This document shows positions 7,922 to 15,688 of a stretch of DNA of 64,000 nt, piece by piece. The stretch spans positions 62,001-126,000 of the forward strand of contig NZ_FNEI01000005.1 of NCBI RefSeq assembly GCF_900099975.1, in the 5' to 3' direction. The translations under genes were made by a program, and so were the position numbers. The stretch's first letter is position 1. The number at the start of each line of letters is the position of its first letter. The DNA is from Arthrobacter cupressi (GTDB lineage: Bacteria > Actinomycetota > Actinomycetes > Actinomycetales > Micrococcaceae). Below the pieces are notes generated by a model, which was not told the origin of the DNA, made no database searches, and was given only the letters and a program-made list of their open reading frames with translations.

Positions 7922-9553
7922 TCAGTCGCCGGTGCGGTGGAACCTGCCCTGCACGCCGCTGGACACTTCCTGTTCGGCGGCGTGCTGCTCGTCCGAGACG
8001 AACATGGCTGTCTGCCGCTCCCGGGACATCACCGGCTTCAATGCGGCGTAGACGAGCCGGCCGCCGGCGTCGAAACGCAGCAGTCCCCCGCCCCGGATGT
8101 CCACGTATTCGCGTTTGGTCTTCAGGCCCAGCCGGACCGCGGCTTCGCGCCGGCTCATCCGGACGGTCTGGATGAAGGAGGCGCCGATCTCCGAGACCAC
8201 GAAGCCGTCCGGAGAGACCCGTTCCGAGGTCCTTACCCGGGTGGAGCTGAGCGGGGTGCGCCGTTCCAGGCGGGCGGCGTCCAGCAGCCGCGGGTTTTCC
8301 CAGACGAAGCGCTGGACTTCCTGCGGGTCCGAACCGAGTGCGGCGAGCCGGACCGGGTACCTCAGGCCCCGGTAGTTGTCCACGCCGGAGATGTTGGCCA
8401 AGGGCACCCGCCGGATGCCGATCCTGGAGAACTCTTCCTGGATCGCTTCCCGGTAGCCGTGCTGGTCCTCGGGCACCATGTCCAGGTCCGCAGCGATGAT
8501 TCCCCGGAGCAGGTCCCGCCACAGGACATCGACCGGCGGCATGTAGGACAGCCCGCGGATCACCATGCGGAGCACCCTGGTGCCGACGATGGAGCCTGAT
8601 TCGGCCTTCTGCTGCAGGCTTTGGCCCTCGCCGAAGCGGCGGTTGCGTTCCATCCACATCCGGTGGACGGCCCGCAGCACGGCGCCCACCACCACGGTTC
8701 CGCGGACGTGCGGTTCCGGATGGTCCTGCCAGTTCTCCGGCACGGCGCCGGCGAAGGGCTCCCGCAGCGGCCCGCGGGCATACAGGTCCCGTGCGAAGTC
8801 GAAGAGCGTGCGCATCAGGGCATCGTCGTCGAGCGGCACGTCCGCTCCCGCCCTTCCCGCGGCGGCCAGCAACTGGCGGTACACGACGTCCCGCGAGGAG
8901 AACACGGAAAGGATGGCCACGAGGTCGGCGAGCGCCTCGTGCATGGCGAGCTGTTCGATCCCGGCAAGCTGGTCCGCCCAGGCCGGACGGAATCCGTCGA
9001 GGATGGCGTGCGTGACCTCGTGCGCCACGATGTCCCGGTACAGGGCGGTCGGCACTTTGTAGCCCATCCGGTCGATGGAGCCGAAGCGGATGATGTTGGT
9101 ACCGCGTTCGTAGCCGGTGTCCACGGCGGTGACCAGGTCCCGGGCCTTGAGGATCAGGCGGCCCTCCGGGTTCCACGGCATGCGGCGGCCGAGGGTCGAC
9201 TCGAAGAAGTGCAGGGTGGAAGCGGCGACGCCGTACACATGCTGGGCCAGGAAGCGTGAATCGTCCAGGAGTTCGCGCAGCTCGCAGGGCGGCTCTTCCG
9301 AGACAAACTGCCAGGGGTTGCCCGGCACCGTCAGGGACACCGGAACCACGCTGGTGCCGCGCCATTTCCTGATGTGCACGCTCAGCCGGTGGCCGGTGGG
9401 CCCCCTGCGCAGCCGCTCGACGGGGACCTTCAGCTGCGTAGTGATCGGGGCCATCCCGTTGCTGCCGATGGGCCCTTCCGCGAGAACCGTCAGGGGGACC
9501 ATCTGCCCGGCCTTGATATCCCCCGGGGCCTTGTCCTGAAATGCCACAGCCAT
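7922..9553 (-). CDS. Thermolysin-like (gluzincin) metallopeptidase, no signal peptide
   Basis: A protein of 543 residues from the ATG at 9553, which has AGGGGG five bases upstream; the open frame continues to a TTG at 9610 with no better ribosome site. The zinc site is complete: HEVTH (H178, E179, H182) followed by HEALADL, whose Glu (about 206) is the third ligand and Asp (about 210) the usual helper, in the thermolysin (M4) arrangement. Unlike secreted M4 enzymes it has no signal peptide, FTP propeptide or PepSY domain, so it appears cytosolic. A second conserved-looking block (YMPPVDVLWRDLLRGII, then EDQHGYREAI) follows. It lies tail-to-tail with the metacaspase and downstream of mnmA on the same strand (120-bp gap). 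Substrate unknown. Confidence 0.75.
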   Translation of the reverse strand: MAVAFQDKAPGDIKAGQMVPLTVLAEGPIGSNGMAPITTQLKVPVERLRRGPTGHRLSVHIRKWRGTSVVPVSLTVPGNPWQFVSEEPPCELRELLDDSRFLAQHVYGVAASTLHFFESTLGRRMPWNPEGRLILKARDLVTAVDTGYERGTNIIRFGSIDRMGYKVPTALYRDIVAHEVTHAILDGFRPAWADQLAGIEQLAMHEALADLVAILSVFSSRDVVYRQLLAAAGRAGADVPLDDDALMRTLFDFARDLYARGPLREPFAGAVPENWQDHPEPHVRGTVVVGAVLRAVHRMWMERNRRFGEGQSLQQKAESGSIVGTRVLRMVIRGLSYMPPVDVLWRDLLRGIIAADLDMVPEDQHGYREAIQEEFSRIGIRRVPLANISGVDNYRGLRYPVRLAALGSDPQEVQRFVWENPRLLDAARLERRTPLSSTRVRTSERVSPDGFVVSEIGASFIQTVRMSRREAAVRLGLKTKREYVDIRGGGLLRFDAGGRLVYAALKPVMSRERQTAMFVSDEQHAAEQEVSSGVQGRFHRTGD

Positions 9554-9673
9554 TGCCGCCCCCTGCGCGGAAACCCCATGCACATCCGCAGCGGATTGCT
9601 GCATAGCCAAGTATCTGCCCGCGGGCAGGCGGAGGCAATGGCGCGACGGCGGCCCCTGCGGGCGGCGCGGAGG

Positions 9674-10813
9674 CTAGAGGGCGGCGCGCTGCAGCGAGCG
9701 GGCGGCGTCGATGGTTGCCTGGCCCAGCACGCGGGTGCCCTGGTACAGCACGACGGTCTGGCCGGGGGCGACGCCGCGCAGCGGCTCGTTGAGGGTGACT
9801 ACCAGGCCTTCACGCTCCACACCGGCGTCATCCGCCACGGCTTCCACCCGGGCGCGGGCGGGCACCGGGTCGCCGTGCGCCCGGACCTGGGCGTGGCAGT
9901 CGAACTCCGCCCCGGTGGACACCTCGGCGATCGGAAGCCCGGCCCAGGAGACCTTGATGCCGCGGATCTCGTCGATGGCGAGCAGGGCTTCCGGCCCCAC
10001 CACCACCTTGTTTTCCTTGGGCCGGATCTCCAGCACGAACCGGGGCTTCCCGTCCGCCGCGGGCGTGCCGAGCTTCAGGCCCCGGCGCTGCCCCACGGTG
10101 AAGGCGTTGGCTCCGGGGTGCTCGCCGACCTTGACGCCGGTCTCATCGACGATGTCGCCGGTGGTCATCTCGATCTTCTCGGCGAGCCAGCCGCGGGTGT
10201 CGCCGTCGGAAATGAAGCAGATGTCGTGGCTGTCCGGCTTGTTGGCCACGGACAGGCCGCGGCGCTCCGCTTCGGCCCGCACCTCCGCCTTGGAGGGGGT
10301 TTCCGCGAGGGGGAACATCGAGTGCTTGAGCTGTTCGTGGGTCAGCACGCCCAGCACGTAGCTCTGGTCCTTGGCCCAGTCCGCGGCGCGGTGCAGTTCC
10401 GGGTTGCCGTCGGCGTCGGTGATCACCTTGGCGTAGTGGCCGGTGCACACGGCATCGAACCCCAGGGCGAGCGCCTTCTCCAGGAGGGCGGCGAACTTGA
10501 TGCGCTCGTTGCAGCGCATGCAGGGGTTGGGCGTGCGGCCGGCTGCATACTCGTCGATGAAGTCCTGGACAACGTCTTCCTTGAAGCGCTCCGAGAAGTC
10601 CCAGACGTAGTAGGGAATCCCGAGAACGTCGCAGGCGCGCCAGGCGTCGCGGGAGTCCTCGATGGTGCAGCAGCCGCGGCTTCCCGTTCGCAGCGTTCCG
10701 GGCATGCGGGACAACGCCAGGTGGACCCCGACGACGTCGTGCCCCGCCTCGACGGCGCGGGCGGCGGCGACGGCGGAATCGACTCCGCCGCTCATGGCTG
10801 CAAGTACTCGCAT
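9674..10813 (-). CDS. mnmA: tRNA-specific 2-thiouridylase MnmA
   Basis: A 379-residue cytosolic enzyme that activates U34 of tRNA-Lys/Glu/Gln with ATP and inserts sulfur delivered from a cysteine desulfurase. The PP-loop SGGVDS is at residues 8-13. The two catalytic cysteines are visible as Cys98 in NPCMRCN and Cys199 in [11 protein letters not shown], matching E. coli Cys102 and Cys199. Length is normal. The sulfur donor gene (12266-13498) is on the same strand but separated by an oppositely oriented flavoprotein gene, an unusual break of a pair often adjacent in this group. A possible -10 (TAGAAT, minus strand, 10885-10880) lies in the divergent spacer. Confidence 0.96.
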   Translation of the reverse strand: MRVLAAMSGGVDSAVAAARAVEAGHDVVGVHLALSRMPGTLRTGSRGCCTIEDSRDAWRACDVLGIPYYVWDFSERFKEDVVQDFIDEYAAGRTPNPCMRCNERIKFAALLEKALALGFDAVCTGHYAKVITDADGNPELHRAADWAKDQSYVLGVLTHEQLKHSMFPLAETPSKAEVRAEAERRGLSVANKPDSHDICFISDGDTRGWLAEKIEMTTGDIVDETGVKVGEHPGANAFTVGQRRGLKLGTPAADGKPRFVLEIRPKENKVVVGPEALLAIDEIRGIKVSWAGLPIAEVSTGAEFDCHAQVRAHGDPVPARARVEAVADDAGVEREGLVVTLNEPLRGVAPGQTVVLYQGTRVLGQATIDAARSLQRAAL

Positions 10814-10913
10814 GCTGGCTTTCTGCTGGGTATGGGTATGGGGTGGAAGGTCGCGCCGGAAGACACCGCGCGCCCGTCCATTCTACCGTCTGCCGGAACC
10901 GCGCGGGAAACCC

Positions 10914-10942
10914 TTGACCGCCTTCACCTCCCCTTCTAAAGT
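10914..10942 (+). promoter_or_regulatory. Sigma70-type promoter of the flavoprotein reductase gene
   Basis: -35 TTGACC at 10914-10919 and -10 TAAAGT at 10937-10942, with exactly 17 bp between. The -10 is embedded in the left arm of the palindrome at 10935-10961. The predicted transcript start near 10949 leaves a leader of about 49 nt before the ATG at 10998. Confidence 0.6.
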
Positions 10943-10961
10943 CAAATTTGACGGTTTTAGA
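10935..10961. promoter_or_regulatory. 27-bp operator, copy A
   Basis: Outer arms TCTAAA (10935-10940) and TTTTAGA (10955-10961) flank a perfect inner 12-bp palindrome (10941-10952). The same 27-bp layout recurs at 14251-14277 (about 20 of 27 positions identical), again over a -10 box and at nearly the same distance from the start codon (36 and 33 nt). This strongly suggests one repressor, most simply the SufR-like regulator encoded at 13537-14199. Confidence 0.6.
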
Positions 10962-10997
10962 TGCAGCAGCGGACCACCCCACAGGAATCGAGGCATC

Positions 10998-12236
10998 ATG
11001 GACACCGGACATTTCGTCATCGCCGGCGGGGGCCTGGCCGGCGCCACCGCCGCCCGGACCCTCCGCTCGGAGGGTTTCACGGGAACTATCACCATCGCCT
11101 GCGCCGAAGCGCAGGTGCCCTACCTCAGGCCGCCCCTCTCCAAGGAATTCCTCCTGGGCAAGGACGGCGAAGACAAGGTCCCGGTGGTGCCGCAGGACTG
11201 GTACGCGGAGAACGGCGTCGACCTGCTGCTCGGCGATCCCGTGGTCGCCGCTGACCCGCAGGCGCATACGGTCCGCCTCGGGTCCGGGAAGGAACTGGAG
11301 TATTCGAAGCTCCTGATCGCCACCGGCGCCCAGCCGCGGAAACTACCGCTGCCCGGCAGCGAACTGGGCGGGGTCGGGACCTTCCGCACCATGGAGGACT
11401 CACGCCGGCTGAAGGCTGCACTGTCCGACGGCGGCCGGCGCCTCGTGATGGTCGGTTCCGGTTGGATCGGAATGGAGCTCGCGGCCGCTGCCCGCAGCTA
11501 CGGCAACGAGGTCACGCTGCTGGGACTGGAGGACATCCCGCTGTCGACGGCCATCGGTCCCGAGCTGGGCGCGTTCTTCCGCGGGCTCCACGAGTCCCAC
11601 GGAGTAAAGTTCCGGCTGCCCGCGAGCGCCAAGGAGATCAAGGGCTCCGGCGGCCGGGCCAGCGCCGTCGTCACCGATGCCGGGGAGGAGATCCCTGCGG
11701 ACCTCGTGGTCATCGCGGCCGGCGTCATGCCGGACACCACCTTGGCCGGGAACGCCGGACTCACCTTGGATGACGGCATCGTGGTGGACGCTTCCCTGCG
11801 CACCAGCAGCCCCGATGTGTTCGCCGCCGGGGACGTCGCCAATGCCCTGCATCCCTTCACCGGGCAACACCATCGCAGCGAGCACTGGTACAACGCGCTC
11901 ATGGGCGGAAAGGTGGCAGCCAAGGCCATGCTCGGCCAGGACGCGGAACTGGACATGGTGCCCTACTTCTATACGGACCAGTTCGATGTCGCCATGGAAT
12001 ACTCCGGCTTCCCTTCCATGGCCGCCGGCCAAGCCCCGGTGCTGCGCGGTTCCATGGACGAGAAGAGCTTCCTGGCCTTCTGGCTGGAGGGCAATGCGGT
12101 AGTGGCCGGGATGAGCATCAATCGCCCGAAGGTGCACAAGACCATCAAAGCCCTGATTTCGCGGCGCGTGCCGGTCGATTCCGCCCGCCTCACCGATCCG
12201 GAGGTGCCCTTGGAGGAGCTGCTTCCGGAGGGCTGA
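10998..12236 (+). CDS. FAD-dependent ferredoxin/rubredoxin reductase-type oxidoreductase
   Basis: A 412-residue pyridine nucleotide-disulfide oxidoreductase lacking the redox Cys pair. The N-terminal FAD loop GGGLAG is at residues 10-15. LIATGAQPR links to the NAD(P) domain, whose VGSGWIGMELAA loop is near residue 155. The FAD-closing motif DVFAAGDVA is near residue 275. The C-terminal domain resembles the reductase subunits that feed electrons from NAD(P)H to ferredoxin, rubredoxin or dioxygenases. The ATG at 10998 is chosen because the Rossmann strand begins at once; the frame is open further upstream through the promoter. Transcribed alone between mnmA and the cysteine desulfurase gene, under the shared 27-bp operator, so it is probably tied to Fe-S or redox stress. 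Confidence 0.87.
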   Translation: MDTGHFVIAGGGLAGATAARTLRSEGFTGTITIACAEAQVPYLRPPLSKEFLLGKDGEDKVPVVPQDWYAENGVDLLLGDPVVAADPQAHTVRLGSGKELEYSKLLIATGAQPRKLPLPGSELGGVGTFRTMEDSRRLKAALSDGGRRLVMVGSGWIGMELAAAARSYGNEVTLLGLEDIPLSTAIGPELGAFFRGLHESHGVKFRLPASAKEIKGSGGRASAVVTDAGEEIPADLVVIAAGVMPDTTLAGNAGLTLDDGIVVDASLRTSSPDVFAAGDVANALHPFTGQHHRSEHWYNALMGGKVAAKAMLGQDAELDMVPYFYTDQFDVAMEYSGFPSMAAGQAPVLRGSMDEKSFLAFWLEGNAVVAGMSINRPKVHKTIKALISRRVPVDSARLTDPEVPLEELLPEG

Positions 12237-12265
12237 GCCGGTCCGCGACGCCGGGGCCCTGTGGG

Positions 12266-13498
12266 CTACGCCGGGGCCGTCCCGGCGGACCGGGCCACGG
12301 TGGCCGCCGTCTGAATGCTGGATTCGTGCCCTGCCATGCCTGCCTGCTTCGCCCGGGCATAGGCATCCGGCAGTGCCTTGAGCAGGGCATCGACGTCGGC
12401 TTCGCTCGAGGTGTGGCCCAGGCTGAAGCGCTGGGCGCCGCGCGCGGTGTCCTCGTCCAGCCCCATCGCCAGCAGCACATGCGAGGGCCGGGGCACCCCG
12501 GCCGTGCAGGCCGAGCCCGTGGAGGACTCGACGCCGGCAAGATCCAACAGGAACAGCAGGGAGTCGCCCTCGCAGCCCGGGAAGGTGAAGTGGGCGTTGT
12601 TCGGCAGCCGGCCGTCACCGGGAGCCCCGCGGAGCACGGCCTCGGGCACCGCCGCCCGGACGCCGTCGATGAGCCTGTCCCGCAGGGCCGCGATCCGCGC
12701 GCTTTCCGCCGGAAGATCCGCGGCCAGGGCACCGGCTGCGGCAGCGAATGCGGCGATTGACGCCGTGTCCAGGGTGCCGGAGCGAACGTCTCGTTCCTGC
12801 CCGCCGCCGTGCTGCACGGGTGTCAGTTTGACTGAGCGGCCCAGGAACAGCGCCCCGACGCCGACCGGCCCGCCGATCTTGTGCCCGGAGACAGACATCG
12901 CCGCCAGGCCGGATTCCCGGAAACTGACCGGCAGGGCGCCGAAGGCCTGGACGGCATCCGAGTGCACCGGAATTCCATGTGGCGTTGCCAGTTCCACGAT
13001 CTCCCGCACCGGCTGGATGCTGCCCACTTCGTTATTGGCCCACATGACGGTCACCAGCGCCACCGAGCCGGGATCCCGCTCCAGTGCGGACTTGACTGCG
13101 TCCACCTTCACGACGCCGTCGGCGTCCACCGGCAGCCACACGACCTCGGCGCCTTCGTGCCGTTCCAGCCATTCAACGGTGTCCTGCACGGCGTGGTGTT
13201 CGACGGCGGAGCAGAGGATGCGGTTCCGGCGCGGGTCTTCGTCGCGCCGGGTCCAGTACAAGCCCTTGACCGCGAGGTTGTCCGCCTCGGTGCCGCCGGA
13301 GGTGAAGATGACTTCTGAGGGGTGGGCACCGGCGGCCGCGGCCAGGATTTCCCGGGCGTCCTCGACGGCGCGGCGGGCGCGCCGTCCGGAACCGTGTAGC
13401 GAGGAGGGGTTGCCCGTGCGCGCAAGCTCACGGGTCATCGCCTCAAGCGCGGCGGGGGCGATGGGGGTCGTGGCGGCATGGTCCAGGTATACGGGCAC
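12266..13498 (-). CDS. Cysteine desulfurase (IscS/NifS family)
   Basis: A 410-residue PLP enzyme that converts cysteine to alanine and a protein-bound persulfide, supplying sulfur for Fe-S clusters and MnmA thiolation. The N-terminus [10 protein letters not shown] and [11 protein letters not shown] are classical. The PLP lysine is K207 in SVSGHKIGG. The persulfide cysteine is C331 in [11 protein letters not shown], in the long flexible loop typical of the IscS/NifS (group I) type. The start is GTG at 13498. It lies 38 bp downstream of the Cys-rich regulator on the same strand, so the two are probably cotranscribed. No iscU or suf genes are in the window. Confidence 0.93.
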   Translation of the reverse strand: MPVYLDHAATTPIAPAALEAMTRELARTGNPSSLHGSGRRARRAVEDAREILAAAAGAHPSEVIFTSGGTEADNLAVKGLYWTRRDEDPRRNRILCSAVEHHAVQDTVEWLERHEGAEVVWLPVDADGVVKVDAVKSALERDPGSVALVTVMWANNEVGSIQPVREIVELATPHGIPVHSDAVQAFGALPVSFRESGLAAMSVSGHKIGGPVGVGALFLGRSVKLTPVQHGGGQERDVRSGTLDTASIAAFAAAAGALAADLPAESARIAALRDRLIDGVRAAVPEAVLRGAPGDGRLPNNAHFTFPGCEGDSLLFLLDLAGVESSTGSACTAGVPRPSHVLLAMGLDEDTARGAQRFSLGHTSSEADVDALLKALPDAYARAKQAGMAGHESSIQTAATVARSAGTAPA

Positions 13499-13536
13499 CT
13501 TAAGAGTCTATCGACGGCGTAAGGCGCGCGCTGGCA

Positions 13537-14199
13537 TCAGTGTGCGGGCAGGATCCGGGCGCAACAGTGGCCGGGCCGGTCGTCGCCGGCGACCCGCGCG
13601 GCGTCGACGCCGCAGGCATCGGCGACCCCGGCGAGGAAGGCGCCGTTCATCGCGCACACCACCTCGGGGTGGCTCCGCGAAAGCCTGTGGAACGGGCAGT
13701 TCAGCAGCGCGTGGCCGCCGTCGTCGTCCACTTCCGGTCGGTATCCCTGCCCGGCGAGGACATCGAGAAAGTCCCGTCCGCCGGCACCGGCCTCCGCGCC
13801 CTTGGCGCGTGCGGTCCCGAGCAGGGCCTCGCGCGCAACTCGCCCGTCCATCGCGGCGCTGACGGCTGAGGCAAGAACGACGCCGGCGAGGTCGTAGTTG
13901 CGCTCGGGGACTGAAACACCAATCTCGGCGAGAAGCGGAACGTAAAGCTTCGCGGGACGGCCGGAGCCCGGCCCGCCTTTGCCGGCCGGCTTACGGAACT
14001 CGGCTCCGAGCAGCCCGTCGCGGACCAGGCGGTCCAGGTGGAACGACGCCGTGCTGCGCGGCATGCCGAGGGCGGCGGCAGCCTCGTCCCTGCCCGTCGC
14101 GGTGCCGGCGGCGCACACGTACTCGTACAGCCTGCGGCGGCCGTCGTCGCCAAGCGAAGACAGGGCGGTCAGCCGTTCGCGCCAGGAAAGTCCGGTCAT
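13537..14199 (-). CDS. Winged-helix regulator with SufR-like cysteine cluster
   Basis: 220 residues. The N-terminal winged helix (about 18-70, with recognition helix region MPRSTASFHLDRLVRDGLL) is of the ArsR/DeoR-like type. The C-terminal part carries Cys168, 182, 196 and the pair 212/213, in NCPFH, VVCAMN, DACG and GHCCARI. That spacing (13, 13, 15 residues between) closely resembles the Fe-S-binding cysteines of SufR repressors. Inference: a cluster-sensing repressor. It is followed by a cysteine desulfurase gene 38 bp on and is divergent from a DoxX gene. Its own promoter (TTGATT-17-TTTAAT, minus strand, 14261-14233) overlaps the palindrome at 14251-14277, so autoregulation is likely. Other possibilities are an NO or thiol sensor. 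Confidence 0.8.
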   Translation of the reverse strand: MTGLSWRERLTALSSLGDDGRRRLYEYVCAAGTATGRDEAAAALGMPRSTASFHLDRLVRDGLLGAEFRKPAGKGGPGSGRPAKLYVPLLAEIGVSVPERNYDLAGVVLASAVSAAMDGRVAREALLGTARAKGAEAGAGGRDFLDVLAGQGYRPEVDDDGGHALLNCPFHRLSRSHPEVVCAMNGAFLAGVADACGVDAARVAGDDRPGHCCARILPAH

Positions 14200-14229
14200 G
14201 GGACAAGGGTAACTCTAAAAAGGCATCCG

Positions 14230-14258
14230 TTGATTAAATTAGGCAGGAATTCTAAAAT
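14230..14258 (+). promoter_or_regulatory. Sigma70-type promoter of the doxX gene
   Basis: -35 TTGATT at 14230-14235 and -10 TAAAAT at 14253-14258 with a 17-bp spacer, close to consensus. The -10 lies inside the left arm of the operator at 14251-14277, exactly as in the promoter at 10914-10942. Confidence 0.65.
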
Positions 14259-14261
14259 CAA
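14233..14261 (-). promoter_or_regulatory. Promoter of the SufR-like regulator (divergent, overlapping)
   Basis: On the minus strand, -35 TTGATT (14261-14256) and -10 TTTAAT (14238-14233) are 17 bp apart. The -35 lies within the palindromic operator. A further TCTAAAA half-site (14214-14220) lies between this promoter and the start codon at 14199. Confidence 0.5.
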
Positions 14262-14277
14262 ACTATCCGTTTTTAGA
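14251..14277. promoter_or_regulatory. 27-bp operator, copy B
   Basis: Outer arms TCTAAA (14251-14256) and TTTTAGA (14271-14277), with TCAAA at 14258-14262 shared with copy A at the same offset. It overlaps the -10 of the doxX promoter and the -35 of the regulator promoter, so one bound repressor could silence both. Confidence 0.6.
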
Positions 14278-14310
14278 CGGATGCAGCGCAGTGAACAGGA
14301 AGGAAGAGCC

Positions 14311-14745
14311 ATGAAAACCCAGGAAACCACGGCGCACGCAGGCGCCGGCAGGATCGCAGCCATGGACCCGGCGCGGCAGGCATATCTGCTGCTCAGGACC
14401 GTCTTCACCGCCGCACCGGTCCTCTTCGGCCTGGACAAATTCACGAACGTCCTGGCGGACTGGACGGACTATCTCGCGCCGGTGGCCACGGCTGTGGTGC
14501 CCGTGACTCCCCAGGCGTTCATGTACGGCGTGGGGATCGTCGAAATTATCGCGGGCATCGCCGTTGCGGTGCGCCCGCGCTTCGGCTCCGTGCTGGTTGC
14601 CGTATGGCTGCTGGGCATCATCGTCAACCTCCTGGTCCTGGGCAGCTTCTTCGATGTCGCTCTCCGGGACTTCGGCCTGCTGGTGGCGGCCCTGGCCCTC
14701 AACCGGCTCGCGGGCAGCACGGCGGCATCGGGCCGCGGCCGGTAA
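14311..14745 (+). CDS. DoxX-family membrane protein
   Basis: A 144-residue integral membrane protein of the DoxX/DoxD type. Four hydrophobic segments are visible: around residues 26-46 (LLLRTVFTAAPVLFGLDKF), 60-75, 80-105 (VGIVEIIAGIAVAV, then VLVAVWLLGIIVNLLVL) and 115-135. These proteins are linked to redox and thiol/sulfur stress; in mycobacteria a DoxX partner forms a membrane oxidoreductase complex with superoxide dismutase. The ATG at 14311 has GGAAG just upstream; an in-frame ATG at 14281 has none. Under the shared operator with the flavoprotein gene, so the two may act together at the membrane (inference). Confidence 0.85.
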   Translation: MKTQETTAHAGAGRIAAMDPARQAYLLLRTVFTAAPVLFGLDKFTNVLADWTDYLAPVATAVVPVTPQAFMYGVGIVEIIAGIAVAVRPRFGSVLVAVWLLGIIVNLLVLGSFFDVALRDFGLLVAALALNRLAGSTAASGRGR

Positions 14746-14782
14746 GTGCCTTGCCGCCCGGCCGGATCACCGATCGGGCAGA

Positions 14783-15481
14783 TCAGTTGCCGGGCGGGAC
14801 CAGCGGCAGGTATTTCGCGACGTCGGCCTTGGCCGTGGCCAGCGCGGCCGGCGAGGGGCAGGCCGCGGTGATGTAGGCGGACGAGCCGGCGGTGGCGAAC
14901 AGGCGGGCAAGGACAGTGAAGGACTTTCCACCGGCGGCCGCCCGCGCGTTGAAGGCAAGAACCTGGACCTTGCGCGGAGGCCTGTCGTCGTCCGCTCCCC
15001 AGCGGAGGGTCTCGGTGGTCAGGGAGGCGGGCTCGATCCCTTGGTCCAGGTAGGCGAACAGGGCTTCAGTGGAGGCTTTGTCGTCGCCGCCGACGGCAAG
15101 AGCACCCTGGTTGAGGCTCAGCCGGGTGGTCACCTCGCAGCCGTCCTTTCGTACGAAGCGGTTCTGTCCCTGGACGTTTTCCTCCACGAGCTTCCAGCCC
15201 GGCACTTCCCGCAACCCGTCCGAGATTTCCACCGGTACGCCCGCGGCCAAGGATCCGCCGGCGCTGAGCGGGAGGTCCCTGGCGGCGACCGCATCGGCGT
15301 CGTGGCCGGGCGTGATGGTGGGCTTCGCGGGAACCGACGGGACCGGCGCAGGCGTGCTCGATTCGGGATCCGGAACGTTGACGCTGCAGGAGGCCAGGCT
15401 GCCCGCGGCCAGGAACGCCGCCGCGAAGATGGCGGTTCCCCCACGCGCAGGCCGTGCCGTAGCGCGCCATCCGAGTGTCAC
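14783..15481 (-). CDS. Putative lipoprotein of unknown function
   Basis: About 232 residues from a GTG at 15481; an adjacent TTG at 15484 is also possible. A short basic N-terminus and hydrophobic stretch (GGTAIFAAAFLAAGSLASC) end in the lipobox LASC, followed by a Pro/Ser/Thr-rich linker. The exported domain has no motif I recognise. It carries two further Cys residues (KDGCEVTT and TAACPSP) that could form a disulfide once outside. It is convergent with doxX (37-bp gap) and divergent from the J-domain gene. It resembles the many small secreted actinobacterial proteins without assigned function. Confidence 0.7.
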   Translation of the reverse strand: MTLGWRATARPARGGTAIFAAAFLAAGSLASCSVNVPDPESSTPAPVPSVPAKPTITPGHDADAVAARDLPLSAGGSLAAGVPVEISDGLREVPGWKLVEENVQGQNRFVRKDGCEVTTRLSLNQGALAVGGDDKASTEALFAYLDQGIEPASLTTETLRWGADDDRPPRKVQVLAFNARAAAGGKSFTVLARLFATAGSSAYITAACPSPAALATAKADVAKYLPLVPPGN

Positions 15482-15688
15482 CAAAACGTAGCCCCCGTCG
15501 TTCCCGGTCCTGTCTGTGCCGCCTTCGAGTCTAGCCGCCGCCACCGCGGGCCCGCGCGGCAACCGCGCGTCCAGAGGCCCCGCGGCCCTGAAGTGTGCGG
15601 TGGGAACCGCGGCGAGGTCCTGGTTCGTTGTCCTTGAAGGCTGGCTAAACTGGCCCCAATCCCAGATTGCGCAGAGAAAGGGCCGTGC

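Noticed and set aside
15066..15470. An ATG-initiated 134-codon frame (MARYGTACAWGN) on the minus strand
   Set aside because: It lies in another frame of the lipoprotein gene. The lipoprotein frame has a proper signal peptide and lipobox from GTG/TTG, which this one lacks.
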